64,000 nucleotides of DNA from a virus, in IMG/VR virus record IMGVR_UViG_3300043427_002950, positions 1 to 64,000 of that record. One strand, written 5' to 3'. Each line of letters opens with the position of its first letter. Within the stretch, counting starts at the first letter, position 1. Positions 47,169 to 57,700 of this stretch are shown piece after piece. The notes beneath the pieces were generated by a model. It was given only the letters and a program-made list of their open reading frames with translations. It did no database searches and was not told where the DNA came from. The translations under genes were made by a program, and so were the position numbers.

Positions 47169-47189
47169 AATACTCGGTTTCCGAGTATT
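47169..47189 (+). terminator. Strong hairpin before the tRNA cluster
   Basis: Perfect 9-bp stem AATACTCGG / CCGAGTATT with a 3-nt loop, four bases before the first tRNA. The following T-run is weak, so it could be a terminator, a partial attenuator or a processing signal for the tRNA precursor. Confidence 0.55.
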
Positions 47190-47192
47190 CTT

Positions 47193-47268
47193 GCTCCTTT
47201 AGCTATCTGGTGAAAGCACCCGACTCATAATCGGTATCAGGTGGGTTCGATCCCCTCAAGGAGCACCA
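47193..47268 (+). tRNA. tRNA with CAT anticodon (Met or Ile2)
   Basis: Acceptor GCTCCTT / AAGGAGC, D-arm GCT...AGC, anticodon loop CTCATAA (CAT), T-loop TTCGATC, discriminator A and encoded CCA at 47266-47268. One mismatch each is seen in the anticodon and T stems. It could be elongator Met or an Ile tRNA modified with lysidine. Confidence 0.85.
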
Positions 47269-47349
47269 GCCCCTGTGGTGAAACGGTAAACACAGTTGAC
47301 TCAAAATCAACCGCCTACGGGTTTGTCAGTTCAAATCTGACTAGGGGCA
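47269..47349 (+). tRNA. tRNA-Leu (CAA)
   Basis: Acceptor GCCCCTG / TAGGGGC, anticodon stem GTTGA / TCAAC with loop CTCAAAA (CAA), long variable arm as expected for Leu, T-loop TTCAAAT. It abuts the CCA of the preceding tRNA with no spacer. Confidence 0.9.
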
Positions 47350-47350
47350 C

Positions 47351-47379
47351 TTGACAATCAAAGCAAGACCTGCTATGAT
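47351..47379 (+). promoter_or_regulatory. Sigma-70-type promoter within the tRNA cluster
   Basis: TTGACA (47351-47356), a 17-nt spacer and TATGAT (47374-47379), starting one base after tRNA-Leu. It drives the following tRNA-Ile and tRNA-Leu. Confidence 0.82.
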
Positions 47380-47396
47380 TGTCATATACGAGAAAT

Positions 47397-47468
47397 GCTT
47401 CTGTCGCCTATAGGTTAAGGCCCTCTGCTTATAACGGAGTGAACGGGGTTCAAGTCCCTGCAGAAGCA
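47397..47468 (+). tRNA. tRNA-Ile (TAT)
   Basis: Acceptor GCTTCTG / CAGAAGC, anticodon stem CTCTG / CGGAG with loop CTTATAA (TAT), T-stem GGG/CCC with loop TTCAAGT, discriminator A. It reads AUA, a codon favoured in this A+T-rich phage. Confidence 0.85.
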
Positions 47469-47472
47469 CCTC

Positions 47473-47555
47473 GGGACGGTGGTGGAATCGGTAGACACAC
47501 CAGACTTAAAATCTGTCGGGCATTGCCTGTGGGGGTTCAAGTCCCCCTCGTCCTA
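47473..47555 (+). tRNA. tRNA-Leu (TAA)
   Basis: Acceptor GGGACGG / TCGTCCT with G-T end pairs, anticodon stem CCAGA / TCTGT with loop CTTAAAA (TAA), long variable arm and T-arm GGGGGTTCAAGTCCCCC. It reads UUA/UUG. Confidence 0.9.
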
Positions 47556-47556
47556 C

Positions 47557-47564
47557 TATAAATA
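47557..47564 (+). promoter_or_regulatory. T4-type late promoter box
   Basis: TATAAATA two bases after tRNA-Leu(TAA) and 25 nt before the next coding gene. Confidence 0.75.
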
Positions 47565-47588
47565 CTTAAAATAAGATCCAAGAATCTT

Positions 47589-47873
47589 ATGATATACCGA
47601 GTAAGTACTTGTTTTTGCTGGTATGATCCACAAGAACCTGGATCAAAAAAATACGTTGTTAAAATGTATTTTATTGAAAACTATCCTTATACATTCGATG
47701 ATATTCCAGAAATCTCTCTTTGGGATCCAACTTTAGAGATGGAAGCTAATAAATATAAAGTATTCACACCACATGATCTTTATATGTCTTCTTCATATTT
47801 AATAGCAGAAGAAGCACACCCATGTTTATTTCCAATTGAAGTTGATTACCCAGACCTCGTTCCAAAAGATTGA
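47589..47873 (+). CDS. Hypothetical protein, 94 aa
   Basis: An acidic, aromatic-rich protein (MIYRVSTCFCWYDPQEPG; later YPYTFDDIPEISLWDP). It has several Pro and Trp and no membrane segment. It is expressed from a late-type box and is the only coding gene inside the tRNA cluster besides those at its ends. No family is recognised. Confidence 0.65.
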   Translation: MIYRVSTCFCWYDPQEPGSKKYVVKMYFIENYPYTFDDIPEISLWDPTLEMEANKYKVFTPHDLYMSSSYLIAEEAHPCLFPIEVDYPDLVPKD

Positions 47874-47877
47874 GGAC

Positions 47878-47906
47878 TTGACAAAAAACCACAAGTGTCT
47901 TATAGT
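47878..47906 (+). promoter_or_regulatory. Sigma-70-type promoter for tRNA-Thr/tRNA-Pro
   Basis: TTGACA (47878-47883), a 17-nt spacer and TATAGT (47901-47906), four bases after the preceding stop codon. Confidence 0.82.
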
Positions 47907-47911
47907 ATACA

Positions 47912-47990
47912 AGTAACTGAGAAATCGGTTGCAATCTCCTAAGACAAAGGGGGAGTACAAAAGGTCCAGTTTATACGGACGCCCCCAATT
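47912..47990 (+). ncRNA. Structured RNA leader before tRNA-Thr
   Basis: Between the promoter and tRNA-Thr are a GAAA-capped hairpin AACTGA / TCGGTT (47915-47930) and a compound hairpin GGGGG (47949-47953) / CCCCC (47982-47986) with inner GTCC / GGAC. There is no coding frame of note. It may be a tRNA 5' leader or a small independent RNA. No known class is recognised. Confidence 0.4.
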
Positions 47991-48065
47991 GCCTCTTTAG
48001 CTCAGTGGTAGAGCAACGGTTTTGTAAACCGTTGGTCATCGGTTCAAATCCGATAGGGGGCTCCA
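47991..48065 (+). tRNA. tRNA-Thr (TGT)
   Basis: Acceptor GCCTCTT / AGGGGGC with two G-T pairs, D-arm AGCTCAGTGGTAGAGC, anticodon stem ACGGT / ACCGT with loop TTTGTAA (TGT), T-loop TTCAAAT, discriminator T and encoded CCA (48063-48065). Confidence 0.92.
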
Positions 48066-48142
<77 letters not shown>

Positions 48143-48159
48143 ATAAAATCTATCATCAA

Positions 48160-48318
48160 ATGAAAATTAATCTCTGGCACTGTAAAGATATGAACTTGTG
48201 GAGATGGTCTCTTGTTGATGATAGAAGACCAATCTGTAAACAAGAAACTGGGCAAAGAGAAGATCTTAGATTAGCAATGCAAGACATTGCTGACACCGTA
48301 GAGTATTTAATAAAATAA
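48160..48318 (+). CDS. Hypothetical protein, 52 aa
   Basis: ATG 48160 (MKINLWHCKDMNLWRWSLVD) is used because an earlier in-frame ATG lies inside tRNA-Pro. The product is a small Trp-rich protein with an acidic helix (LRLAMQDIADTVEYLIK). It follows the tRNAs and is likely co-transcribed with them. No family is recognised. Confidence 0.62.
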   Translation: MKINLWHCKDMNLWRWSLVDDRRPICKQETGQREDLRLAMQDIADTVEYLIK

Positions 48319-48381
48319 AAAATAAATTTCTATTTTGTTTTCGACTAAATAATCAGTAACGAAAACAAGTACGTTAATAAA

Positions 48382-51300
48382 ATGGGTCTCTCTAGATTAA
48401 GCAATTTTCTGAAGAATGTAAAGGGAAATATCATTTATGTAGATCCAAATAGTTTAGACTCTACAGATAGTGTAGAAAATCAGGGCAATTCTTTAACTAG
48501 ACCCTTTAAAACTATCCAAAGGGCACTTCTTGAGGCAGCTAGATTTTCTTATCAAAGAGGAAAGAAAAACGATAGATTTTTAAAAACTACAATCTTGTTA
48601 TATCCAGGAGATCATTATATTGATAACAGGCCAGGATATATACCAACTGGATCAAGTTTATTTTCTACCAGAAGTGGATTGGTAAATATCAATGCAAGTT
48701 TAGAGTTAGATTTTGAAAGTAATTTTGATATTTTAGATTCAGTAAATGATCTCTATAAATTTAACAGTGTTTATGGTGGAGTTATTGTACCAAGAGGTAC
48801 ATCTATTGTGGGATTAGATCTTAGAAAAACTAAAATTCGTCCCCTATATGTTCCAAATCCAGAAAATAATGAGATTGAAAGAACTGCTCTTTTCAGAGTA
48901 ACTGGTGGTTGTTATTTTTGGCAGTTTACTGTTTTAGATGGAGATCCTAATGGATTAATTTTTTCGGATTATACTGGAAATCAAACTGTACCAAACTTCT
49001 CTCACCACAAATTAACAGTATTTGAATATGCGGATGGAATAAATTCGGTTAAAATTGAAGATGACTTTTTAACATATTCTACAGATCGAACTGATCTACA
49101 AATGTATTATGAAAAAATTGGATTAGGATATGGCGCAGGTAGAACAATATCCCCAGACTATCCATCAGATGTTGATATTGAACCAGTTGTTGATGAATTC
49201 CGAGTGGTTGGTTCTAGAGGATCTGAAGTAGGAATAAGTCAAATAAGATCTGGAAATGGAATAGTAGGAACAACTGAAATTACTGTTACTTTAGATAGAG
49301 AAGTAAATGAATTAAGTGTAGATACTGCTATACAAATTAGTGGAGTTACTGAGCCTGGTTATAATGGACAATATGCTGTTTCTGAAGTTGTAGATAATCA
49401 AACATTTAAATATATTGTTGCAACAGTACCAGAGCAAATAAACCCCAATGCATCAAATGCAAGAGTAAGTATTACTGTAGATACTGTAAGTTCAGCATCT
49501 CCATATATTTTTAACTGTTCTCTTAGATCAGTATATGGAATGTGTGGATTACATGCCGATGGAAAAAATGCCACAGGATTCCAAAGCATGGTTGTTGCAC
49601 AGTTCACTGGAATTGGACTTCAAAAAGATGATAGAGCTTTCGTAAGATATGATAAAGCACAGGGAATTTATATTTCAAATGAACCAAATGGACATACAAA
49701 TTCCTTATCTAGATTTAAACCTTCATATGAAAACTATCACATTAAAGCATCTAATAATGCTTTCTTACAGTTAGTTTCTGTATTTGCTATTGGTTTTGCA
49801 AATCATTTCTTAGCAGAATCTGGTGGTGATCATTCAATTACAAACTCAAACTCCAACTTTGGAGCCAAATCTTTAGTCTCAAACGGATTTAGAGATTCAT
49901 CTTTCATAAGAGATGATTGCGGTTATATTACTCATATTGTAGCACCAAAAGAAATAGATTCTGAAGAGCAAACTCTTGAGTATGTTCCTATAGACGTTCA
50001 ATTAACTCGTACAATCAACAACGCATCTAGATTGTATATTTACAATGAGAATGATATCAATAGCCCACCAGATTATATTTTAAATGGATATAGATTTGGT
50101 GCTTCAAAAAATGAAAAATTATACCTTCAAATAAATGATCCTTCATCTGGTCTGGGTATTTTCACCGCAGACGTTGTTATGGGTGATACTCAAAGTACTA
50201 CTGCCAATCCAGATCTTTTCAATATTGTTGCAGAAAAAACATACAGAGTAGGACAAAGCAATGTTGGCATCAATTCTATCGTAAATAATACAATAGAATT
50301 TATTTCTGAACATTCATTTAGACCAGGAGAATCTGTTACATTAGTGCCAAAGAGTGGATCACTTCCAGATGGCATTTCCCCTGGAAAAACTTATTATGTA
50401 ATTAATGACTCATTAAGAACTATCAAATTATCATCAAATCAACAAGATGCTATTAATGGTGCTGAGCAAGTAGTCTTTAATAATAAAGGTGGAATAATAG
50501 ATGTTATTAGTAGAGTTACAGACAAAAAACCAAATGATCCTGGAAGTCCATTAAAATTTGACTCATCTGCTGTTGTATCTTTAGGAGGAAAAACAGCTGG
50601 GTGGTATATTTTATGTAATCCATTGACTAACACAGTCTTTACTAAATATCAGTCCTTATATCCATCTGGACCATTCCCAGAAGTAGTTTCTTCCAGAACT
50701 TTTATAAAAAGAACTCCAGATAAAAGGTCTAATGATGATAAAATTTATAAATTTAGATATGTTCTTCCAAAAGACAGTACATTTACTTCTAGACCTCCTT
50801 TGGATGGATATATTTTACAAGATTCATCATCAACAAATGCATCAGATGTTGTAGAATTATCAAAATATTTTCCACAAGCATCGGTAACTTTGACAAACCC
50901 CACTGAATTAAGAAATCTTAGATATATTTCAAATGCAGTTTGGGTATCTAACACTGTTACAGTCACGACCGAACTCCCCCACAACTTAAACGAAGGTTCT
51001 CAAGTTTCAATTTATAATATTATTACCGACAACAATCCTGAAGGAGAATTTAATAAAGGATATAATGGAACATTTGAAGTAATTGATGTAAGTAGTTCTA
51101 GAGAATTTTCTTATCTTTTGCCAGTTAATCCTGGGTTATTTGATAACAATATTAATACAAGAGATCCAGAATCTTTACCAAGATATGTAAATAGAAAATT
51201 AAAAAATACATATCAAATTTTTAGAAGTGAAGAAATACAACCTTATGAAAAAGACAGGCAAGATGGAATTTATCATATAACCTTAACAAATTCTTCCAAT

Positions 51301-54300
51301 TCACCTTCAGTATCTCCATTTACTGAGTTATCATTCTCTCAACCAATTCAAAATCTTTACCCACAATTAAATAGAGATAATCCAAATTCAGACCCAACTG
51401 AATCTTTCTGTTATGCATTGCCAGATCCTATCGGACAAGTTTCAATAAATGATCCCCAGAATAGCATAACAAAAGAAACACTTTATAAAAATCTACAAGA
51501 CCTTAAATTTGGGTTTGACATTTTCGATATCGGTTCTTCCTCTGGAACTTCACACACAATTTATACATCAAGAGAGCATAATTTAAATTCTATTCTAGAA
51601 GTATCAATTACCAATTCTGGACAAAATTATGTTCCTGGAACATATTATAATATTTCTTTAGTTGGATTCGCTGGTTCAACTACGGGAACAAAGGCAACAG
51701 CAATTGTTAATATTAATGCAAGTGGGGTTGTAAATTCTGTTACTATATTAGATGGCGGAAGTGCATACGGAATAGGAAACACATTATCTGCTGTAGGATT
51801 ATCTACAGGTGCATCATGGACAAATTCAAATTCAGCATTGTTTACGGTATCAAATATTAATAATTCGCAAGGAATTGTAATTAATGTTTCGTCAGTAAAA
51901 TCAGTATCAAAAACTTATGATCAATATAATGGTAATTATATTGTTACTTCTGTTAAAACTGGATTCCCCAAACAAATTGAAGTGGAATCCCAAAAAACTT
52001 TAACTCAAGTTTTACCTTCAATTGGAGATGCATCTGATAATGCCATTGGAAATATTTCTGGAACTGCGTTAAATGTAAATTCGATCTCTTATGATCGAAT
52101 TAGTGGTGTAGGAACTGTTGGTTTTACTACAACACATCCATTTAAATCTGGATCAACAATATCACTTTATGGAGCTACTAATAGTTTTTATAATGATAAA
52201 AACTTTGTTGTAACTAGAGTTAATAGTCAATTAAGTGTAAGAATTAATGTAGGAAAATCAAATTCTTCACAATCGACTAGTGGAACTATTAAAGCAATTC
52301 CAGTAAATTATGCTGCAAGTGGAGGGGATATTAATTTAAGAGATGAATACTCATCTGGAAGATTGAAGTATATTTATGATAAATTTACTGGATATGTAGG
52401 TACTCAACTTAATAACACTTCCAGTGACTCCACTCCTCTTGTTTTATATAACTCAACTTTAATTAGTGAATTAAAACTTGGCGATTATTTATTGGTTAAC
52501 AATGAGATAATGAGAATATCTCAAAGAGTTACAAGTAATAGTATTAGTGTTATTAGAGCTTTACTTGGAACTAAAAGAGAAACTCATCAAAGGAATTCTA
52601 CAGTTCAAAAAATTAAAGTATTCCCAATCGAGTTTAGAAGAAATTCAATTATTCGTGCATCTGGACATACTTTTGAATATCTTGGATTTGGTCCAGGTAA
52701 TTATTCAACTGCATTGCCCGAAAGACAAGATAGAGTATTAAGTCCTCAAGAAGTAATATTGTCCCAATCCACCAAAATTGATGGAGGAACTATCTTATAT
52801 TCAGCAATGAATAGTGATGGAGATTTTTATAATAATAACAGAAAATTAACAAGTACTGGAAAGGATCAGATTTTTGAGTCTCCTATCCCAACAGTAACTG
52901 GAGAAGAACCTCTAGAATTAACTTCTGAAGGTGGATATAATATAACTACACCAGAAGAAATTGTTGTAAACAGATCTATTAAAGTTAATGGAGGAAAAGA
53001 ATCAAATCTTATTTCCGAATTTAATGGTCCAACAATATTTAATGAGAAGATAACTTCCACTTCAGAGAATGGATTAGAATTGAGAAAACTGAATATTAGA
53101 GGTGATTTGGATATTTCCAGAGAAATTGGAATATCGACAACAAGACCAACAACTGCAGCAAACGTTGGAGATAGAGTTTTAAATGCACTTCCTCAGATTG
53201 GAGGTAATGTTGGGTGGGTATATGCCACAGATCCTACAGATAATCAAATAAAATGGCAAGAATATGGATGGATAAATGACAGTTTGTATGGCGTTGATGT
53301 AACATCCTCTGCATTAGTTGATGCTGAATTAACCAGAATTCTTAGATTTGAATCTGGCAATAATGTAAACATTACGCAGCAATATAATGAATCAACGGGA
53401 ATAACAACAGTTACATTTGCATTAACTCAAGGAGCTGCCAACAAAGTAGGTATTGTTACTGGAAACGATTTTGGTGAATATTTTCCAACTCTCACTCCAT
53501 CTGGCGCTCCAGCATTTGCAACTAAAGAGGTTATTAACTTTGTTGGTTCATCTTTAGGATTTGGTGTTAAAGTTATTTCGGAATATGGACAGGACCTAAA
53601 CTCTGTTGGTATTGCAACCATTAAATTCCAATCACCCGTTTTCCCAATTAATTTTGGTACTGGCACAGAACTTCCTGGAACAGCTCCAAATCAGGGACTT
53701 GGGGATCCAATTTTTGCAGTTAGAAGTAATGGAACAAGAATAATCTATGACCAAAAATTAACTTCAAGTGCTACAAACTATGCCGTAGGAAGAAATAATA
53801 ATGTTTTATGGTGGAGTGTTCCTCAAAATGTCAATAGTTTCGGATATATATGGTATGCAGGAATAAACAGAGTTGCAGATTTAATAGTAGGTTCTGCAAC
53901 TACAACATTTAATGTATACGGTGGAATTGTAGCAAGAGATGTTGTCGAATCTACAAGATTTAGATCTACTGTTAATGATGGATCAACACCACCCTTTACA
54001 GTTTCTAGTAGTGTTTTAGTTTCTAATTTAAATGCTTCAAGAGTTCAGGGAGAACAACCTGAAGATTTAAATACTAATGCGTCTATTCCATCCAGAATTA
54101 CAAATGCATCTAATCAGGTATATATTGCTGGAATTTCTACTGGATTACTAGATGGTCCTGGCGATGGAACTGGAACAGGAAGACCAGGATCTTTCTACAC
54201 AAATATACCCGCAAGATTGGGGTATAATCCTTTCAATAAGGCAGGAGATCAGGTAACTGGCATTTCCACATTCTTCCAAATCTCCGATGTTGTTAATACA

Positions 54301-54672
54301 ACATCCAGCACAGTTTCAAACGTAATATCAGTTTCATTTGCTAATGGACCAATATTCAGAGTGGATGGAACGATAGGTTCTGTTGATACCCTAAATATAA
54401 CATCAGTTCCAACTACTCCAAATAGAACATACAACTATACTGTCGTTCTTAATGTAAGTGGGACTAGCAATTTGATAACAAAACTTCAAATAAATTCGAC
54501 CATCATTCCAGCATCAAACTTGAGATGGCTGAACGGAAATATACCTCCTACTTCAGTAAGTGTTTCAGATTCTTATATTATAGGATTTACTTTCTTCTGT
54601 GATGCTTCTGGATCATTTACATCAAGTTCTTCTTATGTTTTGGGAGTATACGGTCAGTATTCTACATCATAA
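48382..54672 (+). CDS. Giant virion structural protein with N-terminal beta-helix, 2096 aa
   Basis: The N-terminus (LSNFLKNVKGNIIYVDPNSL, then RPFKTIQRALLEAARF) is the start of a pectate-lyase-like right-handed beta-helix as found in tail fibres and baseplate proteins of cyanomyoviruses. Further coils are seen at about 375-520 (YGMCGLHADGKNATGF, SGGDHSITNSNSNFG). Later parts have Ig-like beta-modules of the type THPFKSGSTISLYG. The C-terminal 500 residues carry a FEYLGFGPGNYSTALP segment and strands typical of fibres. It may be a baseplate wedge-attached fibre; the nearest T4 counterpart is uncertain. Confidence 0.75.
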   Translation: MGLSRLSNFLKNVKGNIIYVDPNSLDSTDSVENQGNSLTRPFKTIQRALLEAARFSYQRGKKNDRFLKTTILLYPGDHYIDNRPGYIPTGSSLFSTRSGLVNINASLELDFESNFDILDSVNDLYKFNSVYGGVIVPRGTSIVGLDLRKTKIRPLYVPNPENNEIERTALFRVTGGCYFWQFTVLDGDPNGLIFSDYTGNQTVPNFSHHKLTVFEYADGINSVKIEDDFLTYSTDRTDLQMYYEKIGLGYGAGRTISPDYPSDVDIEPVVDEFRVVGSRGSEVGISQIRSGNGIVGTTEITVTLDREVNELSVDTAIQISGVTEPGYNGQYAVSEVVDNQTFKYIVATVPEQINPNASNARVSITVDTVSSASPYIFNCSLRSVYGMCGLHADGKNATGFQSMVVAQFTGIGLQKDDRAFVRYDKAQGIYISNEPNGHTNSLSRFKPSYENYHIKASNNAFLQLVSVFAIGFANHFLAESGGDHSITNSNSNFGAKSLVSNGFRDSSFIRDDCGYITHIVAPKEIDSEEQTLEYVPIDVQLTRTINNASRLYIYNENDINSPPDYILNGYRFGASKNEKLYLQINDPSSGLGIFTADVVMGDTQSTTANPDLFNIVAEKTYRVGQSNVGINSIVNNTIEFISEHSFRPGESVTLVPKSGSLPDGISPGKTYYVINDSLRTIKLSSNQQDAINGAEQVVFNNKGGIIDVISRVTDKKPNDPGSPLKFDSSAVVSLGGKTAGWYILCNPLTNTVFTKYQSLYPSGPFPEVVSSRTFIKRTPDKRSNDDKIYKFRYVLPKDSTFTSRPPLDGYILQDSSSTNASDVVELSKYFPQASVTLTNPTELRNLRYISNAVWVSNTVTVTTELPHNLNEGSQVSIYNIITDNNPEGEFNKGYNGTFEVIDVSSSREFSYLLPVNPGLFDNNINTRDPESLPRYVNRKLKNTYQIFRSEEIQPYEKDRQDGIYHITLTNSSNSPSVSPFTELSFSQPIQNLYPQLNRDNPNSDPTESFCYALPDPIGQVSINDPQNSITKETLYKNLQDLKFGFDIFDIGSSSGTSHTIYTSREHNLNSILEVSITNSGQNYVPGTYYNISLVGFAGSTTGTKATAIVNINASGVVNSVTILDGGSAYGIGNTLSAVGLSTGASWTNSNSALFTVSNINNSQGIVINVSSVKSVSKTYDQYNGNYIVTSVKTGFPKQIEVESQKTLTQVLPSIGDASDNAIGNISGTALNVNSISYDRISGVGTVGFTTTHPFKSGSTISLYGATNSFYNDKNFVVTRVNSQLSVRINVGKSNSSQSTSGTIKAIPVNYAASGGDINLRDEYSSGRLKYIYDKFTGYVGTQLNNTSSDSTPLVLYNSTLISELKLGDYLLVNNEIMRISQRVTSNSISVIRALLGTKRETHQRNSTVQKIKVFPIEFRRNSIIRASGHTFEYLGFGPGNYSTALPERQDRVLSPQEVILSQSTKIDGGTILYSAMNSDGDFYNNNRKLTSTGKDQIFESPIPTVTGEEPLELTSEGGYNITTPEEIVVNRSIKVNGGKESNLISEFNGPTIFNEKITSTSENGLELRKLNIRGDLDISREIGISTTRPTTAANVGDRVLNALPQIGGNVGWVYATDPTDNQIKWQEYGWINDSLYGVDVTSSALVDAELTRILRFESGNNVNITQQYNESTGITTVTFALTQGAANKVGIVTGNDFGEYFPTLTPSGAPAFATKEVINFVGSSLGFGVKVISEYGQDLNSVGIATIKFQSPVFPINFGTGTELPGTAPNQGLGDPIFAVRSNGTRIIYDQKLTSSATNYAVGRNNNVLWWSVPQNVNSFGYIWYAGINRVADLIVGSATTTFNVYGGIVARDVVESTRFRSTVNDGSTPPFTVSSSVLVSNLNASRVQGEQPEDLNTNASIPSRITNASNQVYIAGISTGLLDGPGDGTGTGRPGSFYTNIPARLGYNPFNKAGDQVTGISTFFQISDVVNTTSSTVSNVISVSFANGPIFRVDGTIGSVDTLNITSVPTTPNRTYNYTVVLNVSGTSNLITKLQINSTIIPASNLRWLNGNIPPTSVSVSDSYIIGFTFFCDASGSFTSSSSYVLGVYGQYSTS

Positions 54673-54708
54673 TAAAAGTAAAATATATATTATAAAAGAA
54701 ATAATAAA

Positions 54709-57700
54709 ATGGCCTTTTACGGTTCTTCTGTTGCCAATTTATCACCTATTTTATTCAGAGGAAATTTATTTTCTGAAGGAGTAAACATAGTATTTTTTAC
54801 TGATGTTTCCTATTCAATGAATTTGGATTCCTCTGGAGTTAGTAATTATACTAGTCCCAGAACTAGTCCAGGTGGAAATATTTCAGTAGGATCAACTGTT
54901 TCTATGTTTTATGATGGAATATTTCCATCAACTCTTCAGAATGACTTATATACATTAAAAGTAGGAGCTCAGTTTCAATCATCACCAAATTTATATACGT
55001 ATATTGATCAAACATTTAGATCAAAATCTTTTACACAATCTTTAACTCTAAACACGGAAACTACGACTTTTCCAAATCATTTTATTGTAGCCGATTCAAA
55101 TTATTTCAACGAAAGAAGTTTTAAAAACCTTTGGAAAAATCAATATATTAATAGTGATGAGGGCGTTTTTAACCTTGGATCATTAAGATATAATATAGCA
55201 TCAAAAGTTTCAAGTGAGTCAACAGCAACAAGATTTAGTTCGTTTGATACTATAGATAATCCAGGACAGTATAGTGAAGACGTTCACGGAAATATTTGGT
55301 CTTTTTATTATAGTGGATCCAATAATGCTTCTGTTAATAATATAACAGAAGGATCTGTAAATACTTCATATATTGGTCAATTTTTAAATACTCCAATTAG
55401 AAGAAATTTACCGACATATGTAATTGCTGCATCTAATGAACAAGAAAATACCGCTTCAAATTTAATAGGTATTGGAATATCTACTAAAAATAATGTTGGT
55501 TATACAACTGACAAATATAAATACAATTCCTCTGGATTTTATGTTAGAAGATATAGAGGATATTTTTTAGACGATCCAGATTCTCCAGATCCAGAGTCTT
55601 CTATTGAAAGTTGGTTTACTAATAAAGCTATTCCACTTCCATTAGGTAATACTACAACTGGAGAATTTGAAGACGCTCCAGGTATGAACTGGTTTATTAA
55701 TGGAACTCCCAATTCAACAGCAACTGCAGCAGCTGATTTGGGAGGTCAACCCAAAATCATTTATGAAGGATATACTGGAGGAGGAACTGCTGTTCTTAAT
55801 ACAGATCCATCTTATGCAGGTATTGAAATTCCAAATTCTCAGATAACACCAGCAACCCAAAATTTAAGTTCTACGATTCAAAAGGGTGGATTTTGGGGAC
55901 CAATTTTTGAAATTGATCGATTAAGATCTGATATATCCAATTATACTATAATGATAGTTGGATACTTTGCTCCTCAGATATCGGGATCATTCACCTTTAG
56001 AATTCAATCAACTGGAACTAGCTGTTTTTGGATTGGATCCGATGCAACAGGAATTGACGGATTTGGTCCAGATTCTAAAGTTTATAGTGGATATACAGTA
56101 TCAAATTCTACAATTACTTGCCCAGATAACTCTGGCACAAGAGATAATTTACTACAGAATCCAGATAGTGATTTAAATGATGTTTTTTCGGTCACATCTG
56201 CTAATTTAAACTTTACTTCAGGAAGATATTATCCATTCAGATTAATATTAGGCAATCCCAATGTTGGAACAAATAACTTTACTCCTGACGGAAGTTTAAA
56301 TTTTAGTACTTCTTTAATAAATCCAAGTTTTGTTAGATTATTATTTGACGTTAATTCTGCTTCTGGAACTGGATCTAAAGAAAATTCTTACGTTCTTAAC
56401 GGATCTGGATATTTCTTTGGAGGACGGGAAGTTTGGGAAGAAGGATCTTTATTCTTTAGACCACCAATTCAAACAGTAACAAGAACGATAGAAGAAGAAG
56501 TACAATATAGAAATCTTAGAGTTATCGGAATTAGTGGATATGAATCCAATGATGGATATGATGCCGTATTTGTAAAAAAGGCAGGGCAAGAATACATATA
56601 TGCAAATCTATCAAAATATTCCTATACTTTTACAACATCACAAAATCCACCTTCTACTTGGAGATTCGCAAATTATTTTAAATCAATAGAGTATTCAATA
56701 ACTGATTCCACTTCTGGATTTACAAGACAAAACAATACGGTTACTGAAGATACAACTGTTGGAACTGGAGCATCTTTTAAAATTGATAAATTAAACGATA
56801 GATACATCATACAAGTGAGACCAGGATTTGCTGGAACTGATTACAGAATTGGAGATAAATTTACAATTTCTGCATCTTCTTTGGGAGAAGATAATATAGA
56901 AAATAATCTTGTAGTTGGAATTACAAGTGTGCAACCTTTAGAATATACTGTAACTGCTTTATTGAGTGATAATTTTGCAGAAAGAACGACTACAAATGCC
57001 ACATTTACTGTAAGAAAAAATGAATTCAATAATAATAATTATTCCTTAACTTTACTTAATGGTGGAACAAATTATGAAAATGGGGATAAATTATTAATAT
57101 CTGGAACGGAATTGGATGGAACATCGGCAAATAATATAACAATTACAGTAACTAATGTATTGTCGGGTGGTATAATAGATACTTATTCGGTATCGGGAAC
57201 GCCCACAAATTACATAGACTATCAAGTACCTTTAAATGCATATTATCCAAAAACTGCAACTTTTTCATATGAACCTATTGATATAAGTTCAGTATATTAT
57301 AGAAAAGGAACTAGTTTAGGAATAGGGTACACAACTGCAAGAATTACTGGTATTGCATATACAACTGGAAATATAATAGGATTAGCTCAAAGTTCATTTA
57401 ATATTTCTGGAATTGCATATACTAATATCACTTCTAGCACTACGGGTATTGCATACTCTACCTCCAATATAGTTGGAATAGGATATACTATACTTTCTGT
57501 TACAGGAGCTGGATTCACCCATGGAAATGTTGCAGGAATTGCTTACACGACATCTACGATTACAAATATTGGATTTACAAGTACTAGTGTAGTAAGTATT
57601 GGATATACTGCACCAAACATTGTAAGTATTGGATATACAGCATTTGCAATTTCCTTTATTACATATCCAGATGCATATACTATAGTTGAGTATGATCCAG

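Noticed and set aside
47379-47561. 60-codon frame across tRNA-Ile and tRNA-Leu, and a 78-codon frame beginning in tRNA-Pro
   Set aside because: These run through well-folded tRNA genes. For the second, only the part from the internal ATG at 48160 is kept as a gene.
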